Shown in pieces: positions 36,465-47,382 of a stretch of 64,000 bases of DNA. Origin of the DNA: Rehmannia glutinosa (taxonomy: Eukaryota; Streptophyta; Magnoliopsida; Lamiales; Orobanchaceae). The translations under genes were made by a program, and so were the position numbers. The notes under the pieces are model-generated. The model made no database searches. It saw nothing but the letters and a program-made list of their open reading frames with translations, and was not told where the DNA came from. The stretch's first letter is position 1; the number at the start of each line of letters is the position of its first letter. Location of the stretch: NCBI GenBank assembly GCA_016081115.2, contig CM071930.1, forward strand, positions 44,801,335-44,865,334, read 5' to 3'.

Positions 36465-38005
36465 TGTTAGGAAATTTATTTGTTAGATTTTGATGATACC
36501 ATGTAAAACTTAGACTAGGAAGTTGGCACCCCATTTTTCTTGTAATTATGTATTGTAAAAGATAGGAATGGAAGAGCTGAGTGAAGTCAGCTAAGTCAAG
36601 GATACAAGAAGTCAACTGCAGACTGGAAAGAAGATTCTGTTGTGGTGTCAGCTGAGTGGCCTACAAGGAAGTCAAGGACTCGACTGAAGGAGAGTCAGCT
36701 AAGGAACAACTGTGAGAAGTGTCAGTCAAGTCAACTTAAAAAGTCAAATCTAACAGTTGAAGTGATAGAGTCAATCTTATGATTGGAGCAGACTCAAGTC
36801 ACCTAGGATAAAGGCAGCAGTCAAGTCAAGATGACTAACTTAGATCCATTGGAAGGAAGTCAAAGATATTACTCGATATAGTAATACGTCCAAGGTGCGA
36901 GGTCTTAAAGTGTTTGGTCCAAAAATATGCAAAATAAATAAGCCAATGGGAAGCAATGCAACTTGTGTCAGAACCTGCAAGGCTGTGATGCCATTTAATA
37001 AGAGGAAGGGTCAACATCAGAAGTAATGCAGACCAAGAAAAGACAAGCCAATAAACACAAAGTCACATTTGAAACTAGCATATCTCTTTAACGGGCAAAT
37101 TTCAAATGTGCACTATAAAAGGCCGAGGAAGCATTTGAGAAAATGTTATGAATGACAAAGATCTTTAATTTTAAGCAATATTCAAGTAATCAACCTGCAA
37201 AATTCTCAAAGCTTACCAAGATATTCCTCAAGCCTAAAACTTAAAGAAACTCGATCCAACACAAGCTGTGAAGGAGAGACAACTTCAATCAGTTGAAGAG
37301 GAAACAATTTGAAGATCAAAAAGGGGTCTACTTTCCAAGTTGAAGGATTGTAGAAAGGTTCAAGGTCGAACCAAGTTTCAAGTTTGTTGGAGGGCTTCGT
37401 GATCAAATCCAAGGACTTGAAAGTGAGCTGAAGTAGCAATGCAGCTGGCTCGTGAAGAAGCTGAGTCACATGAGAAGCTAGTTGTGTGATCAAGGTTGTC
37501 TCTAGATTGTTCACTATTTTGTAACTTGATCTATTACTTGGTAGATTCCTCCAGGAGTTGGAGAAGAGTGGATTTGAAGAATTATCCCATCTTCGAACCA
37601 CTATAAAAATTACTTGTGTCAATTTACTTTCAGCAGTTACATTCATGCATTTAATTTATATCTGGGGTTAGTTAAATCTGCTATCCAATTGATAAATAAC
37701 TAAGTGTTAAAACAAGTGTTAAAAATGAGCCGTAAATCAATCAAAGGGTGTTAAGCCTTCCGCTGTTAAAAACCAAATCAACTAAGTTAAGTATTTGGCT
37801 TAAGCAGCCGAGTTATACTATCAACAGCTTTATCGAGTCTGTTGAGTGGGTAACTTAGCTGAATAGTCAACTTAGTTGTCTCCCAATGACACAACTGATT
37901 TGAGTCAACCCTGTTGAACAATCTTAAAATGACTAAAATCAAAAATTCGGTAAGATTTATTCAACCTTCCCTCTAAACCTTACACCACACCCCTTGGGAC
38001 CTACA
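36465..38005 (+). repeat. Copia-A 3' LTR (1541 bp)
   Basis: It starts TGTTAGG and ends CCTACA. TATAAAA is at 37114-37120. It is close in length and content to the solo copy at 50780-52322. The hAT sequence resumes at 38006. Confidence 0.9.
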
Positions 38006-39300
38006 AAAATATATTAGGAATATAAGTAAAATATTTAACCATTTTAATGCCATTTGAGCAACAGTTGGTCTTAAACATTCACAAGGCATTAGAGATCTAA
38101 AAAGTAGTGCAACTTTAACACAATGATCTAAAACTAAAATTGATATAGGATAATAAACACTGGATAATTCTTTAGTGGCATCTTTAAAAACCTTTAAAAG
38201 TTGACATAAATTAGAGCATGAATCCCACATTGATTCGAAAATAAAACTATGTCACATTGTTGATCGACAAAAAATGAACATAAAGTATCTCTATATTAGT
38301 AACTATCATTTAACATTTTATATGTAGAATTCCAACGAGTTGGCACATCGGCCGAGAATATTTTTTGGTGCAAACCAAGATTTTTACAATATCTAGCCCA
38401 TTTTTTCAATAAAGATGAATATCTTGATAAATATTAAATCGCATGTCTAATAGGTAAAATTTCTTCTTTCAAAGTAGCTAAACCATCTTGAACACATAAA
38501 TTTATAATATGACATATACATCGAATATGAAAAAATTTACCACTAATAGAAGGTTCACAAATATTAATAAGTGATTCTAAACAAGCCGTATTAGCACCAG
38601 CATTATCAAATGAAATTGAAAAAATTTGTAACTAAACCATATTCTTGTAAAATAGTATGAATCTTATGAGAAATATTAATAGCGGTATTTCAACATTAAA
38701 CTCTCTATATGCAATTAATCATTTTTGCAAAGTCCATGTATCATCAACCTAATGACATGTAATTCTCATATAAAAACTTTGTTGCCAATGATCACTCCAT
38801 ACATCCGAACAAATTGAAACTTTGTTTTGTAAACTAGCAAATGAATTAATTAACTTTAATTTAAATTCACCAACCATTTTTCTAATATCACGAATAAGTG
38901 TAGAACGTGAAATCTTTTTACTTGCAGGGTTAAAACTAAGTCTAGTAAAATTTTCATAAAGTTTATTATCGGCAAAGTTAAAAGGAAGTGACATACCACT
39001 AACAAACTTAGCTAAATATTTCCTAGTATTCGTTTCACTATATTTAAATAAAGCAGAAAAAGACTCCATACCTGATGAAGAACCTGTGAATCTCGGTGGT
39101 AGTTGTGTCTGAGCACGATCGTTGCCAACTTTATCCGGATGTTTTTTGTTTAAGTGGTTCGTCAACGTCCCATAACCACCTCCTCCTCAAAATTTGTAGG
39201 AATTTTTGCAGTAGTTGCAAGTAACTTTGAAACCTCCGGTTGGGATTCAGAATTTTTTTAAAATGCACCGAAAAAATATCGGATCTAAGTGGTATAGCTC
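38006..39300 (-). pseudogene. hAT transposase, N-terminal and middle part
   Basis: On the minus strand the frame opens with a BED-type zinc finger: TCNYC near 39215, an in-frame stop, then GYGTLTNHLNKKHP. It continues through YLAKFVSGMSLPFNFADN and SICSDVWSDHWQQSFYMRIT (38749-39165), which match the middle of plant hAT transposases. Nearer the Copia-A joint, MWDSCSNLCQLLKVFKDATK and LSSVYYPISILVL lead to the part continued at 21774. Several stops and frameshifts show it is inactive. Confidence 0.87.
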
Positions 39301-39639
39301 GAGGACTTTGAGTTTGAGTTGGATTTTGAGGTTCCGGTTGTACTTCACTTTCTTGTTGAGCTTCACCAGAACATGCCTCGATTTCATCTTGCTCAAATCG
39401 AAAGCTTCTTCAAATCATGATGGTCGTTGCTCGGGCATCAAACATTTCCCCTTGTTGGATTGACGAGAAGAACATCCACGGTTCGACATTTTTTAAAACA
39501 ACTAATGAAATAAAAATATGAAATAACTAAAAATTAAATTGAAACTTGAAATTGAGAGCTTAGAATATAGAGAGTTGAGAGATTAGAATGTAGAGAGTTG
39601 GTGTGAGGAAAAATATGTGAAATAGATGGGGTATTTATA

Positions 39640-40073
39640 GGAAACTTGTTAAAAAACAAAAAATATATCTATATCGGAAAACCGCCAGTTTAACAGAAAA
39701 CCGGTGGTTTCGGTTAAACCGACAATTTTCATCAATGGTCAAACAATCTTCACCGTTGATTTTTCAAAATTTGAATTTCAAAAAAAAAATACTGGCGATT
39801 TTAACCGAAACCGCCGGTTGGATTAAAATTGGTGCCAACAGTCACAAATGTGACCGTTGGATTTTAAATTTTAATTAAAATTAAATTTAATTAAAATAAA
39901 AAATAGTAAACCGGCGATTCTGTTCGAAAAAATGGGGAATCGTAACCTAACCGCACAATTTCGATTTTCGGTTACGGTTCGAACCGAAACCGTGGTCAAC
40001 GATTTTTCAAACCATTGACCCGATTTGAAACTGGCCCGGTTTCGATTCGAACCAAACCATTTGACACCTTTAG
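39640..40073. repeat. Subterminal ACCGG-motif cluster of the hAT element
   Basis: Short motifs such as AACCGCCAGTTT, AAACCGGTGG, CCGCCGGTT and GGTTCGAACCG repeat in both orientations over about 400 bp up to the terminus. Such clusters serve as transposase binding sites in hAT elements. Confidence 0.7.
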
Positions 40074-40081
40074 GTATAAGT

Positions 40082-40605
40082 TACTATCTAGTGTTGAAAA
40101 ATATAAAGAGAAATTGACAGGCATATAATTTATGTTCATATTCACTTTTGTACGCTCCTGCATTTTTTTGACATCTTTACGTTTTTTTTTTGTTTTTTTG
40201 TTCTTGTATTGTTTGATATGTTATTTCTGTTGTTTCGATGTTGTTTATATTTGTTTCTTGATTATTTCTGTTGTTTCGATGTTGTTGCGTTTTTTTACCT
40301 ATTTTTACGTTTTGTTTTTAATCATGTGTTGTTCTATAATATTTTTAAAGTTGTTCCAATATTTTTTCGATTCCATGTAGTTTTCAATGTCTCAATATAA
40401 TTTTTAACTATTTTAAGCTCTTTTTGTTCTTATGGTGTTTTCTATGTTGTTTACGTTATTTTTGGGTTGTTTCTATACTATTTTTAATGGTGTTATGATG
40501 TTCTTTGTTGTTTCCATGTAGTTTTCGATGTTTCAATGCAATTTTTACCTATTTTTAAGTCTTTTTGTTCATATGATGTTTTATATATTGTTTCTGGATT
40601 GTTTC
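40082..40605. repeat. Diverged T-rich tandem repeats left of the Gypsy element
   Basis: A unit of about 140 bp with TTCCATGTAGTTTTC, AATTTTTA.CTATTTT and TTTTTGTTC is present at about 40370-40480 and 40513-40605, with partial copies from 40200. Similar sequence continues at 57351-57530 on the other side of the Gypsy insertion. The predicted 82-codon Phe/Leu/Cys frames here follow from composition. Confidence 0.6.
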
Positions 40606-41338
40606 TGTGATAACCACGATTATTTTAGGGATAAGTTTAGGAGTTAGATTAGAGGTTAGTTTAGAGATTAATTTAGGGGTAAGTTAGGGGTTAATTTAGG
40701 TTTTTAAAAAAATATAGAAATTAAAATAAAAATCAGCCTATAAATACATGAATAACCACATAAGTTTTTCAAAATTTTCTCAATTCTCTACAATAGAAAA
40801 CGAAGGGATCGAGGACCAGGACTTTAATCGTTCATTTTTCTACATCGAATATCTGTGATTATTAAGGTAGGAATTTTTATATTATTTGTCTTTATTTAAT
40901 ATTCCATGATTATACTTCATTGATTGCAATATATGTCAAGAGGAAATAGATTCATATAAGCTAGGGGCCATGAAAAGGGTCCGGGATCAAAAGTATCTTC
41001 GGGGTGAACCCGCAATGCTATATGCAAGAACTGGCCAGTCAGAGGAAAAAGAGGAAATTAATGAATTTATTGTTGTAATTATGTGAATGATTTTCATGTT
41101 ATATTAAATATTGACAGATATATCTCTACGGAGCGAGATAAAGTTCACTCCTATTATTATCATGACTTTCAGGTTGAGCAATCCGGCTGAAGATACGATA
41201 TTGTGGATGGTGGACTAAATCATGCTATATTTATATATTAAATAATTATGATCGGACTAAATTTTGCATTTATGTCTTTAATTTTTTTTTCCGATTTATG
41301 CTTGGGATAATTATTGGATATTCAATTTGAAAGATGTA

Positions 41339-41373
<35 letters not shown>

Positions 41374-41540
41374 GAGGATATTTAATTTGGAAGATGTATT
41401 ATCATCATATATATTTTTCCTTAAGAATTAAAAATTCTAAATCGACTTTTTGATAATTATTGGGATCTTTAATTTATAAATTCATGTTTTCTTAATAATA
41501 TTTTTAGAGTACTTTAATTTCATAAAATTGGGTCGTTACA
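40606..41540 (+). repeat. Gypsy 5' LTR
   Basis: 935 bp; TATAAATA at 40739-40746; contains an (ATT)n microsatellite at 41339-41373 that is also present in the 3' LTR at another length. Confidence 0.92.
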
Positions 41541-41542
41541 AG

Positions 41543-41554
41543 TGGTATCAGAGC
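41543..41554 (+). other. Gypsy primer binding site
   Basis: TGGTATCAGAGC follows the LTR by two bases and would pair with initiator methionine tRNA. Confidence 0.9.
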
Positions 41555-42234
41555 AGGTCTACATTTCTGTAGGCTTGTAAAAAAAAATTGAAAATTAAAA
41601 TTTATAGTTTTTAAGAAAAAAATAATAAAATTCAAACTTTGTATAAGATAAAATGATGTAATAACATCCACCTCCATCATATCTTACCGATCTCCTCAAG
41701 GTATGAGAATTATTAATGCAAGTTACATTATATAATTGTATCAATATGCTCATTTATGTCATGATGTATTTTATTATGATTCCATGTTACTATATTCTGC
41801 TTTAGAAATATAATACTAGTTTAAATGTTAGATAAATATAAATCTTGTATTCCTTAAAAAAAATATAAAAATAGACTTATGGTTGCAAATGCACATATAT
41901 ATAGATGGCAGGAACTCGCTACATTGCAAGAAAGAACAACAATAATAATAATTGGGGTCCGAACCATCCCATTAACCGACTCAATTATTATTTCAACTAT
42001 CAAATTGAGGAGGGGGTGGCATTGGAGAATTTATAGTTAAAATTCACCAGTTGTGGTACAATGTGAGAAATATCATCGGGGCTCCAAACGAACGCGTTGC
42101 CTCTCGTAGAGTGATTGATAACTTACCTTTGTTTTGGAATGTCAAAGCTGAAAAACTTTATGCCTCATTATTGGTGTATGATGGGCATGACGGCCGATCC
42201 AAAATCAACTATGGACATTATTTTGCCAAGTTAT

Positions 42235-43717
42235 TGTTTGATACATGTTTTTATCTTAATTTTGATGATTTTATTTTATCACCAAAACAATGCTTTTAAA
42301 GGTTGTCCAAATACTCCTAAATGATTTAAAATGGTTTTAATATTTTTAGGAGTATTTTCTCAAGTTTATTTTCGTCTAAATTGGACAACGCTTTTTAATG
42401 ATTTTTACGTTATTGGGTTTTCACTCTCAAACGATGTTTCTAAATGTTGTCCTAATACTTCCCGATCGGTTTAAAATGTTTTTACTAAATTTTCGGAGTA
42501 TTTCTTGAGTTTTATTTTCGACAAAAATTGGACAATATTTTTCGTGGTCGGCCAAATGCTATATAGGGCAACCCATACACGAAGATGTTTTTAGAACAGA
42601 AAATGAGACGGAAAGAAAAACAAGCGGTAGGCCGCATCAAGGCGTCGGCCGTCGGTCGGCCGTGCTCAGGGTCGAAGTACTGCAAGTTTCGTTTTGAAAC
42701 AAGAACAAAACCTTGCATTTTTGAAACAAGAGGGACCGGTTGAAACAGGGTCGACCCCGACATTACGTCGGCCGTGCCGCCTGTTGTATTTTTCAAAGTG
42801 TTCTCTTTAACTCTTATTTCGATGCGGCCGGTGCATGTATTGTGTATTAATGAAAAAATATGACCGTTTGACAAATGAGACACATTTCCTTAAATTGTGG
42901 GATTGATTTCTAATGAGCTATTTTCTTGATTTTAATTGTATTTTTCTGTAGATTTTCAATCCCCAAGAGGAGCCTATGCTTGATCAATCATCTCCTATAA
43001 ATAGAGGAAGTTTTGGAGCAACCAATACAACAATTGAGATACTACACAACAAGATACACTTCAAGCAAACACTTGGTCTTTCATTGTCTTATTTCTTGTT
43101 GTAATCTGCCTAGCTATTCACTTTCACATTCTTGAGGTCTAGGCTATTCTTGATTACACTTGCACTCTATTGTATTATCAATTATCGAGTTGTAATCTTG
43201 AATTTGTGGTCGTCATTCAAACACAAGATATCCTTGTGAGTGTTCTTGTGGTAAGAACACACTTGGGTGATCTAGGTGTTAGGTGTGAGAAGATTGTGGT
43301 AATCTTCTTATTGAGGTGTTGAAGAATTTGGTATTCTTCAAGGTTGAAGATTGTGGTAATCTTCACAAGGTGCCGTTGAAGGAAGATTGTGGTAATCTTC
43401 AAAGGGAGATTGTGGTAATCTCAAAGGTGGTGTTGAAGAAGAGTGTGGTGCTCTTCAAGGTGTTGTAAGTTGAATTTGTATTAATTTTGGTAATTAATAA
43501 AATTCTTTTTCTTTCGAAATCCATCCCGGATATCTTTGGGGTGGTAGAGGATTAGGCCCTAGGTGGGTTGAACCTCTTTAAATCGCGTGTGTTGTTTATA
43601 TTCCGCACCTTTATTATTGTATTTGAGCATTCGGTTTTAAAAAAGAGGGCGAAATCGAAAAGATGGAGATAATCTATTCACCCCCCCTCTAGATTATCGT
43701 AGCCGCTTGGACTTACA
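42235..43717 (+). repeat. Copia-B1 5' LTR
   Basis: 1483 bp from TGTTTGATACATG to TTGGACTTACA. TATAAATA is at 42996-43003, the hairpin array at 43240-43498, and AATAAA at 43496-43501. The GC-rich palindrome block (42540-42780) is eroded compared with the 3' LTR. Confidence 0.95.
43240..43498 (+). repeat. Array of eight hairpins in the Copia-B1 5' LTR
   Basis: Hairpins at 43240-43260, 43289-43307, 43321-43339, 43346-43364, 43382-43400, 43406-43422, 43438-43456 and 43480-43498. All but two have a 7-bp stem and all have a 5-nt loop, GTGGT or TTGGT. Examples of arms are GAAGATT/AATCTTC, GAAGAAT/ATTCTTC, GTGTTCTT/AAGAACAC and ATTAATT/AATTAAT. The same array is at 49631-49890 in the 3' LTR, and related arrays are in the other Copia-B LTRs. 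Confidence 0.92.
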
Positions 43718-43719
43718 AG

Positions 43720-43731
43720 TGGTATCAAAGC
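43720..43731 (+). other. Copia-B1 primer binding site
   Basis: TGGTATCAAAGC, one mismatch from the initiator-tRNA complement seen in the other elements. Confidence 0.85.
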
Positions 43732-43739
43732 CAAACTCT

Positions 43740-45177
43740 TTGGCAAGCTCGTTTCACATCGCGAGTGAAGAGAAACGATCGACGACTCGAACGAAGCTCA
43801 TCTATCCGGCACCTCCACCACCAAGCCACCACTATTTGATTCCAAGAATTTTAATTTTTGGAAAGAAAGAATGGAATGCTATCTACAAGGTTGCGGGTTC
43901 GACATTTGGAACACCGTCATTAATGGAGAATCCATTCCGATGAAAGATACACCATACACCTCAAAAGGCTTCAAAAAGCTCAATGATGAAGAAAAGAAAA
44001 TCATCTCCTTAAACGGTAAGGCTTTAAATATTTTGTATTGTTCATTTACTAATTTAGAATATGAACATATTGTAGGAATAAAGTCGGCACATGAAGTATG
44101 GCATAAATTAGAAGCCATCTATGGAGTATTTGCAAATGAAAGGAGTCAAACAAAAGCATCTACTTCTCAAGGTCATACAAGCTCAAATCTAAGGAATAAG
44201 CCTCTTACAACTTCCAAATGTGAAGAAGTTGAATATTGCCTTATGGGCATCAATGAAGAAAATGAGGTATGTCTTAAGCCCTCTACTTCCTATGATATCG
44301 TTATTCAAAATGATTATAGTGATTTACAAAATGATTATGATGAACTTCAAAATGAATTCCAAAGCTTACTTGTTAGATACAAAAACTTGAAAAAGGAATT
44401 CAATATTTTGAAAAATGATAAGGATAGTTTATTTACTTCTTATGAATCACTATCATGTGCTCACACCACCACACTTGACAAGGTTAGAAACCTTGAAAAA
44501 GAAAATAGTACTCTTGTTGAGAATATTGATTGCATGAAAAAGGATTTATTAAAATCCAACTTGAGTACCAATAAAATTGTTGATATTAATAATTGTAATA
44601 AAGGACTTGATCATAAGCCTAATGTTGTTAATCATATGAAAAAGGATCAAGTCAATATGCATATTGGTCATTATGCTCCTAAAATTATTACTTGTTTTTA
44701 TTGTGGCAAAAAGGGTCATACGGCTAATTCTTGTCGGGCTAGAAATAGCTCTAAATATTGTTGGAGACCTAAAAGTCTCAAAGCTAATCTTAAAGGACCC
44801 AAACACATGAGGGTACCACAAAACAATGTGCTATTAGGTACCCGGCAAAGCAAAAATCGGAGAAAATTCATGCCACCAAGAAAACATCAAATGAAGCGTT
44901 TCATTTGATCAAAGAAGGAGAAACCACTCTCAACAAAGCCAATTTCCAAGAAGAACGTATAATCAAAAATGGGAAGAACACAATCCTTGGAAATGGCAAA
45001 GACATCATCAACAAGATGATTTTCAAAGAAGAAGAAACCATCAACCATGGGAAGGTAACCAAACTTGGAAATGGAGAAGTCATCATCAACAAAGTGACTT
45101 CTCAATGGGAAGATATCATCAACAATGGGAAAAACACAACCCATGGAAACGGCGTAATTGGTAAACCGTATCTCCCC
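43740..45177 (+). CDS. Copia-B1 gag-like protein (frameshifted at the start)
   Basis: After a short frame that begins in the PBS region, the main frame (43871-44908, 345 codons) opens MECYLQGCGFDIWNTVINGE, the usual gag N-terminal fold. It continues SAHEVWHKLEAIYG, a coiled coil (LQNDYDELQNEFQSLLVRY), and a CCHC zinc knuckle CFYCGKKGHTANSC at about 44692-44733, followed by a basic tail. After the stop at 44908 a Gln/Lys/Trp-rich extension is readable in another frame to 45177, as in Copia-B2. A gag this well kept next to a missing pol points to use in trans or to recent loss. Confidence 0.82.
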
Positions 45178-46055
45178 ATTTGTATATGCATTTTATTTTT
45201 AAATCTATGCATACTCTTAATTGTGTCTTAAGTGCAAAATGAATCTTCAAGTATTTATTTTTAATATAGGTCTCTTATATATTTATGAGTTTAAATTTTC
45301 TTTAAAAAAAAAAAAAAAAAAGAGACCTTGCATGATTTTCTAAAACCCTTGAGCATTTTATTAGACTTATGTGGCTTATTATCTCTTATGAAATCTTATA
45401 GCATAAGCTCTTTTGATATCTCATATTACTTGCCTACACTTGTATTTTCTATGCATATGTTGTCTAAGAATTGTGTAGGATACATACTTCGTACTCATTG
45501 GCTATTACATCATCAAGTTTCTTAAACCATCGAGGTATGTCTACTCGTATTTTTCCTTTAAACTCGTTTTTATGTTTATGCACATATCTTTCAAGATATT
45601 TCATTTTGACCCCTTAAGTGCCCCTAATTGTTCTTGCAAATTTTTTATCTTAAAAGGCACTACGTGTTTAGTCTCGATTTTATCATCTATATGTTTTCCA
45701 AAACCCATATTTGTTGGATATAGTCCAAAATTATATTTTTTGCAAAGTTTTAAAACTTTTGGGGTGAAAAATCGAATTTTGGAAAACTCTGGGAGAAAGA
45801 AAAATCACTGGGGGTCACAGTCAGGGCGACGGGCGACCGTCGCACTGCACCTCGGCCGTCGCACCCTACCTCGGCCGGTCGCCAGGGGTTATTTTTCAAA
45901 CTTATAACATTCTGCATTCTTCATTTCGCAATGAAGAAGAAAAATCCCCCCAAACCTTATCGTATTACACCCCCTTTCTTTAAAATCTTCAATTCTTCAT
46001 CATTTTTCACGATTCTTGTTGCTAATCTTCTTATTTTCACAAGAATCTTACATAT
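45178..46055 (+). other. Copia-B1 spacer with pol relic
   Basis: It corresponds to 62174-62760 in Copia-B2. Near 45534-45665 a stretch (CGAGGTATGTCTACTCG ... AAAAGGCACTAC) aligns with the end of reverse transcriptase and start of RNase H as seen at 63796-63935, but all frames are closed. Otherwise AT-rich. Confidence 0.6.
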
Positions 46056-47382
46056 ATGGCTCCTCCAAAGAATTCCACCGGTCGAAATCCCATCTCCAAG
46101 CGTAGAAGGGGCGGAGAGGGTTCGTCAAGAAATCGGCAAGAGGAAGCCGAACAAAGGATATTCGAGCCGCTCAAAGAAACGTGGCTCAAGAAGGTGATGA
46201 TGTTCAAAATCCCATTCTCTCTCGGGCCCAAATTACCGAGCTACGCGGAACGATTTCGCTCCAAAATTGCCGTTGGGCGAAAGGTAAAAATCCTTTGTTA
46301 CTCAAGCCCCTAATTCCCACAATGTTCTTAATTTCATTCATAAATATGCGGAATGGTATTATGAGGACTCGGGAATGGGAGGAAAGTCGATTGCTCGGAC
46401 TAAAATGTGTCGTTTTAGTTCATTTACGAATGAGTATCCTACGATTAGAGGATTTTTGAGGAGCAAGGTTGGATGTATTTATGGGAACATGCTTATGTGT
46501 TGTATGATGATGATATTATCCAACTCTTTATGCAAATATGTGGGTTGAATATGATAATGATAGAAAGCCGATTGCCGTTAATTCGCTTATAAAGGGTCGT
46601 CATTTTAGATGGACTCCCAATGATATTTGCGGCTTTTACATGTTAGAGAAGGTGGTTGGGATTATTTCTCTTGCGGGACTTGGAATGATGAAATGTTGGG
46701 GGTATCGATGAAAGAAGTCAAGACGTATTTGGGAGTATGGCCTAAGTATTCTTTGTTGGCAATGACACTTGAGCATCGCATTTTATCGGTCATTGTCGCA
46801 TATTGCATTTGTGGTAAGTCGGGAAAGATGCCTAGCAATATGGATTACTTTTTGACTTATAAGATTGCTAGGAGGAACCACTTAACTTTGGTGCCATACT
46901 TATTCAATGTCTTATCGAGTCCATTACTCAAGGTAATAAGAAGTTGGTCATGGGAAATTGGATTTGTAAACTTCTTATTCAATCGGGACTTCCTTCGTCG
47001 GAGTTTAACTCGGAAGTTTTTCAAAATGACTTCGACATTGATAATATCACCCAAATAGTCACGATGCGCAAGAATATGGACATCCGACCTACCAAAATGG
47101 CGAGAGGAAGAGGTCAAGAGTCTCCGATCCTAATGACATCTTTGATGACGTTGTGGGCCGCAAGATTGGTGGAAGAAGGCGAAAGCAATCCGGAGGGTAA
47201 TCGGTGCTCAACCGCCTAGGAGGTATAGTCAAGCCGAATTTGATGAGATGAGGGCTTTTCATGAGACGAGGTATGAGGCTTTGGAGCAAAAGACCTCTAA
47301 AATGCAAAAGTCTATCGGCAAGTTAAAGAAATTCATCAAGGACTTTATTCCCGGATCTTGCTTCTCCTCGGATGAGGAATGA
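46056..47382 (+). pseudogene. Copia-B1 env-like ORF (broken)
   Basis: It opens MAPPKNSTGRNPISKRRRGG with a short basic cluster. After frameshifts it carries IPSL/ITELRG, the conserved core GWDYFSCGTWNDEML to HRILSVIVAYCICGKSGK, and MDYFLTYKIARRNHLTLVPY, typical of the plant-transposon domain in retroelement env-like ORFs. The end (47220-47382) is a coiled coil with FDEMRAFHETRYEALEQKT. No membrane anchor is seen. The architecture parallels the accessory ORF of Copia-A. Confidence 0.68.

Larger units (their letters stand above)
21775..38005 (+). mobile_element. Copia-A: Sirevirus-like LTR retrotransposon with accessory ORF region
   Basis: 5' LTR 21775-23850 and 3' LTR 36465-38005 share ends TGTTAGGAAATTTATT...TTGGGACCTACA. 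The order inside is PBS, gag, protease, integrase, reverse transcriptase, RNase H, which defines Copia, followed by about 6 kb of extra coding sequence. The element sits in hAT; the flanking pentamers ATAAT and AAAAT differ by one base. A Copia-B solo LTR (31535-32791) is inserted in it. All frames carry stops or frameshifts, so it is dead. The 3' LTR is preceded by duplicated hAT sequence and not by a purine tract, an irregularity described in the findings. Confidence 0.88.
20407..40073 (-). mobile_element. hAT transposon split by Copia-A
   Basis: The right terminus reads inward CTAAAGGTGTCAAATGG and the left terminus TACGTGTTCAACGG, an imperfect inverted repeat of the type seen in plant hAT elements. 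The decamer AGGTATAAGT occurs at 20397-20406 and 40072-40081, so an 8-bp duplication (for example GTATAAGT) is contained in it. Minus-strand transposase pieces lie at 38006-39300 (N-terminal) and 21248-21774 (C-terminal). The 16.2-kb Copia-A between them interrupts the frame. Subtracting it leaves about 3.4 kb, a normal hAT size. Confidence 0.8.

Noticed and set aside
40132..40380. Short hydrophobic protein with Phe/Leu/Cys
   Set aside because: T-rich repeat DNA gives apparent membrane segments in several frames; there is no start context or homologue.
43217..43402. Minus-strand frame with repeated KITTIF units in the Copia-B LTR (also 49608-49850 and 60222-60527)
   Set aside because: The peptide repeat is a by-product of the hairpin array on the other strand and has no start or domain support.
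43240..43498. CRISPR-like array
   Set aside because: Regular short palindromic units attracted notice, but spacing is short, units are not identical, and this is a eukaryotic LTR.
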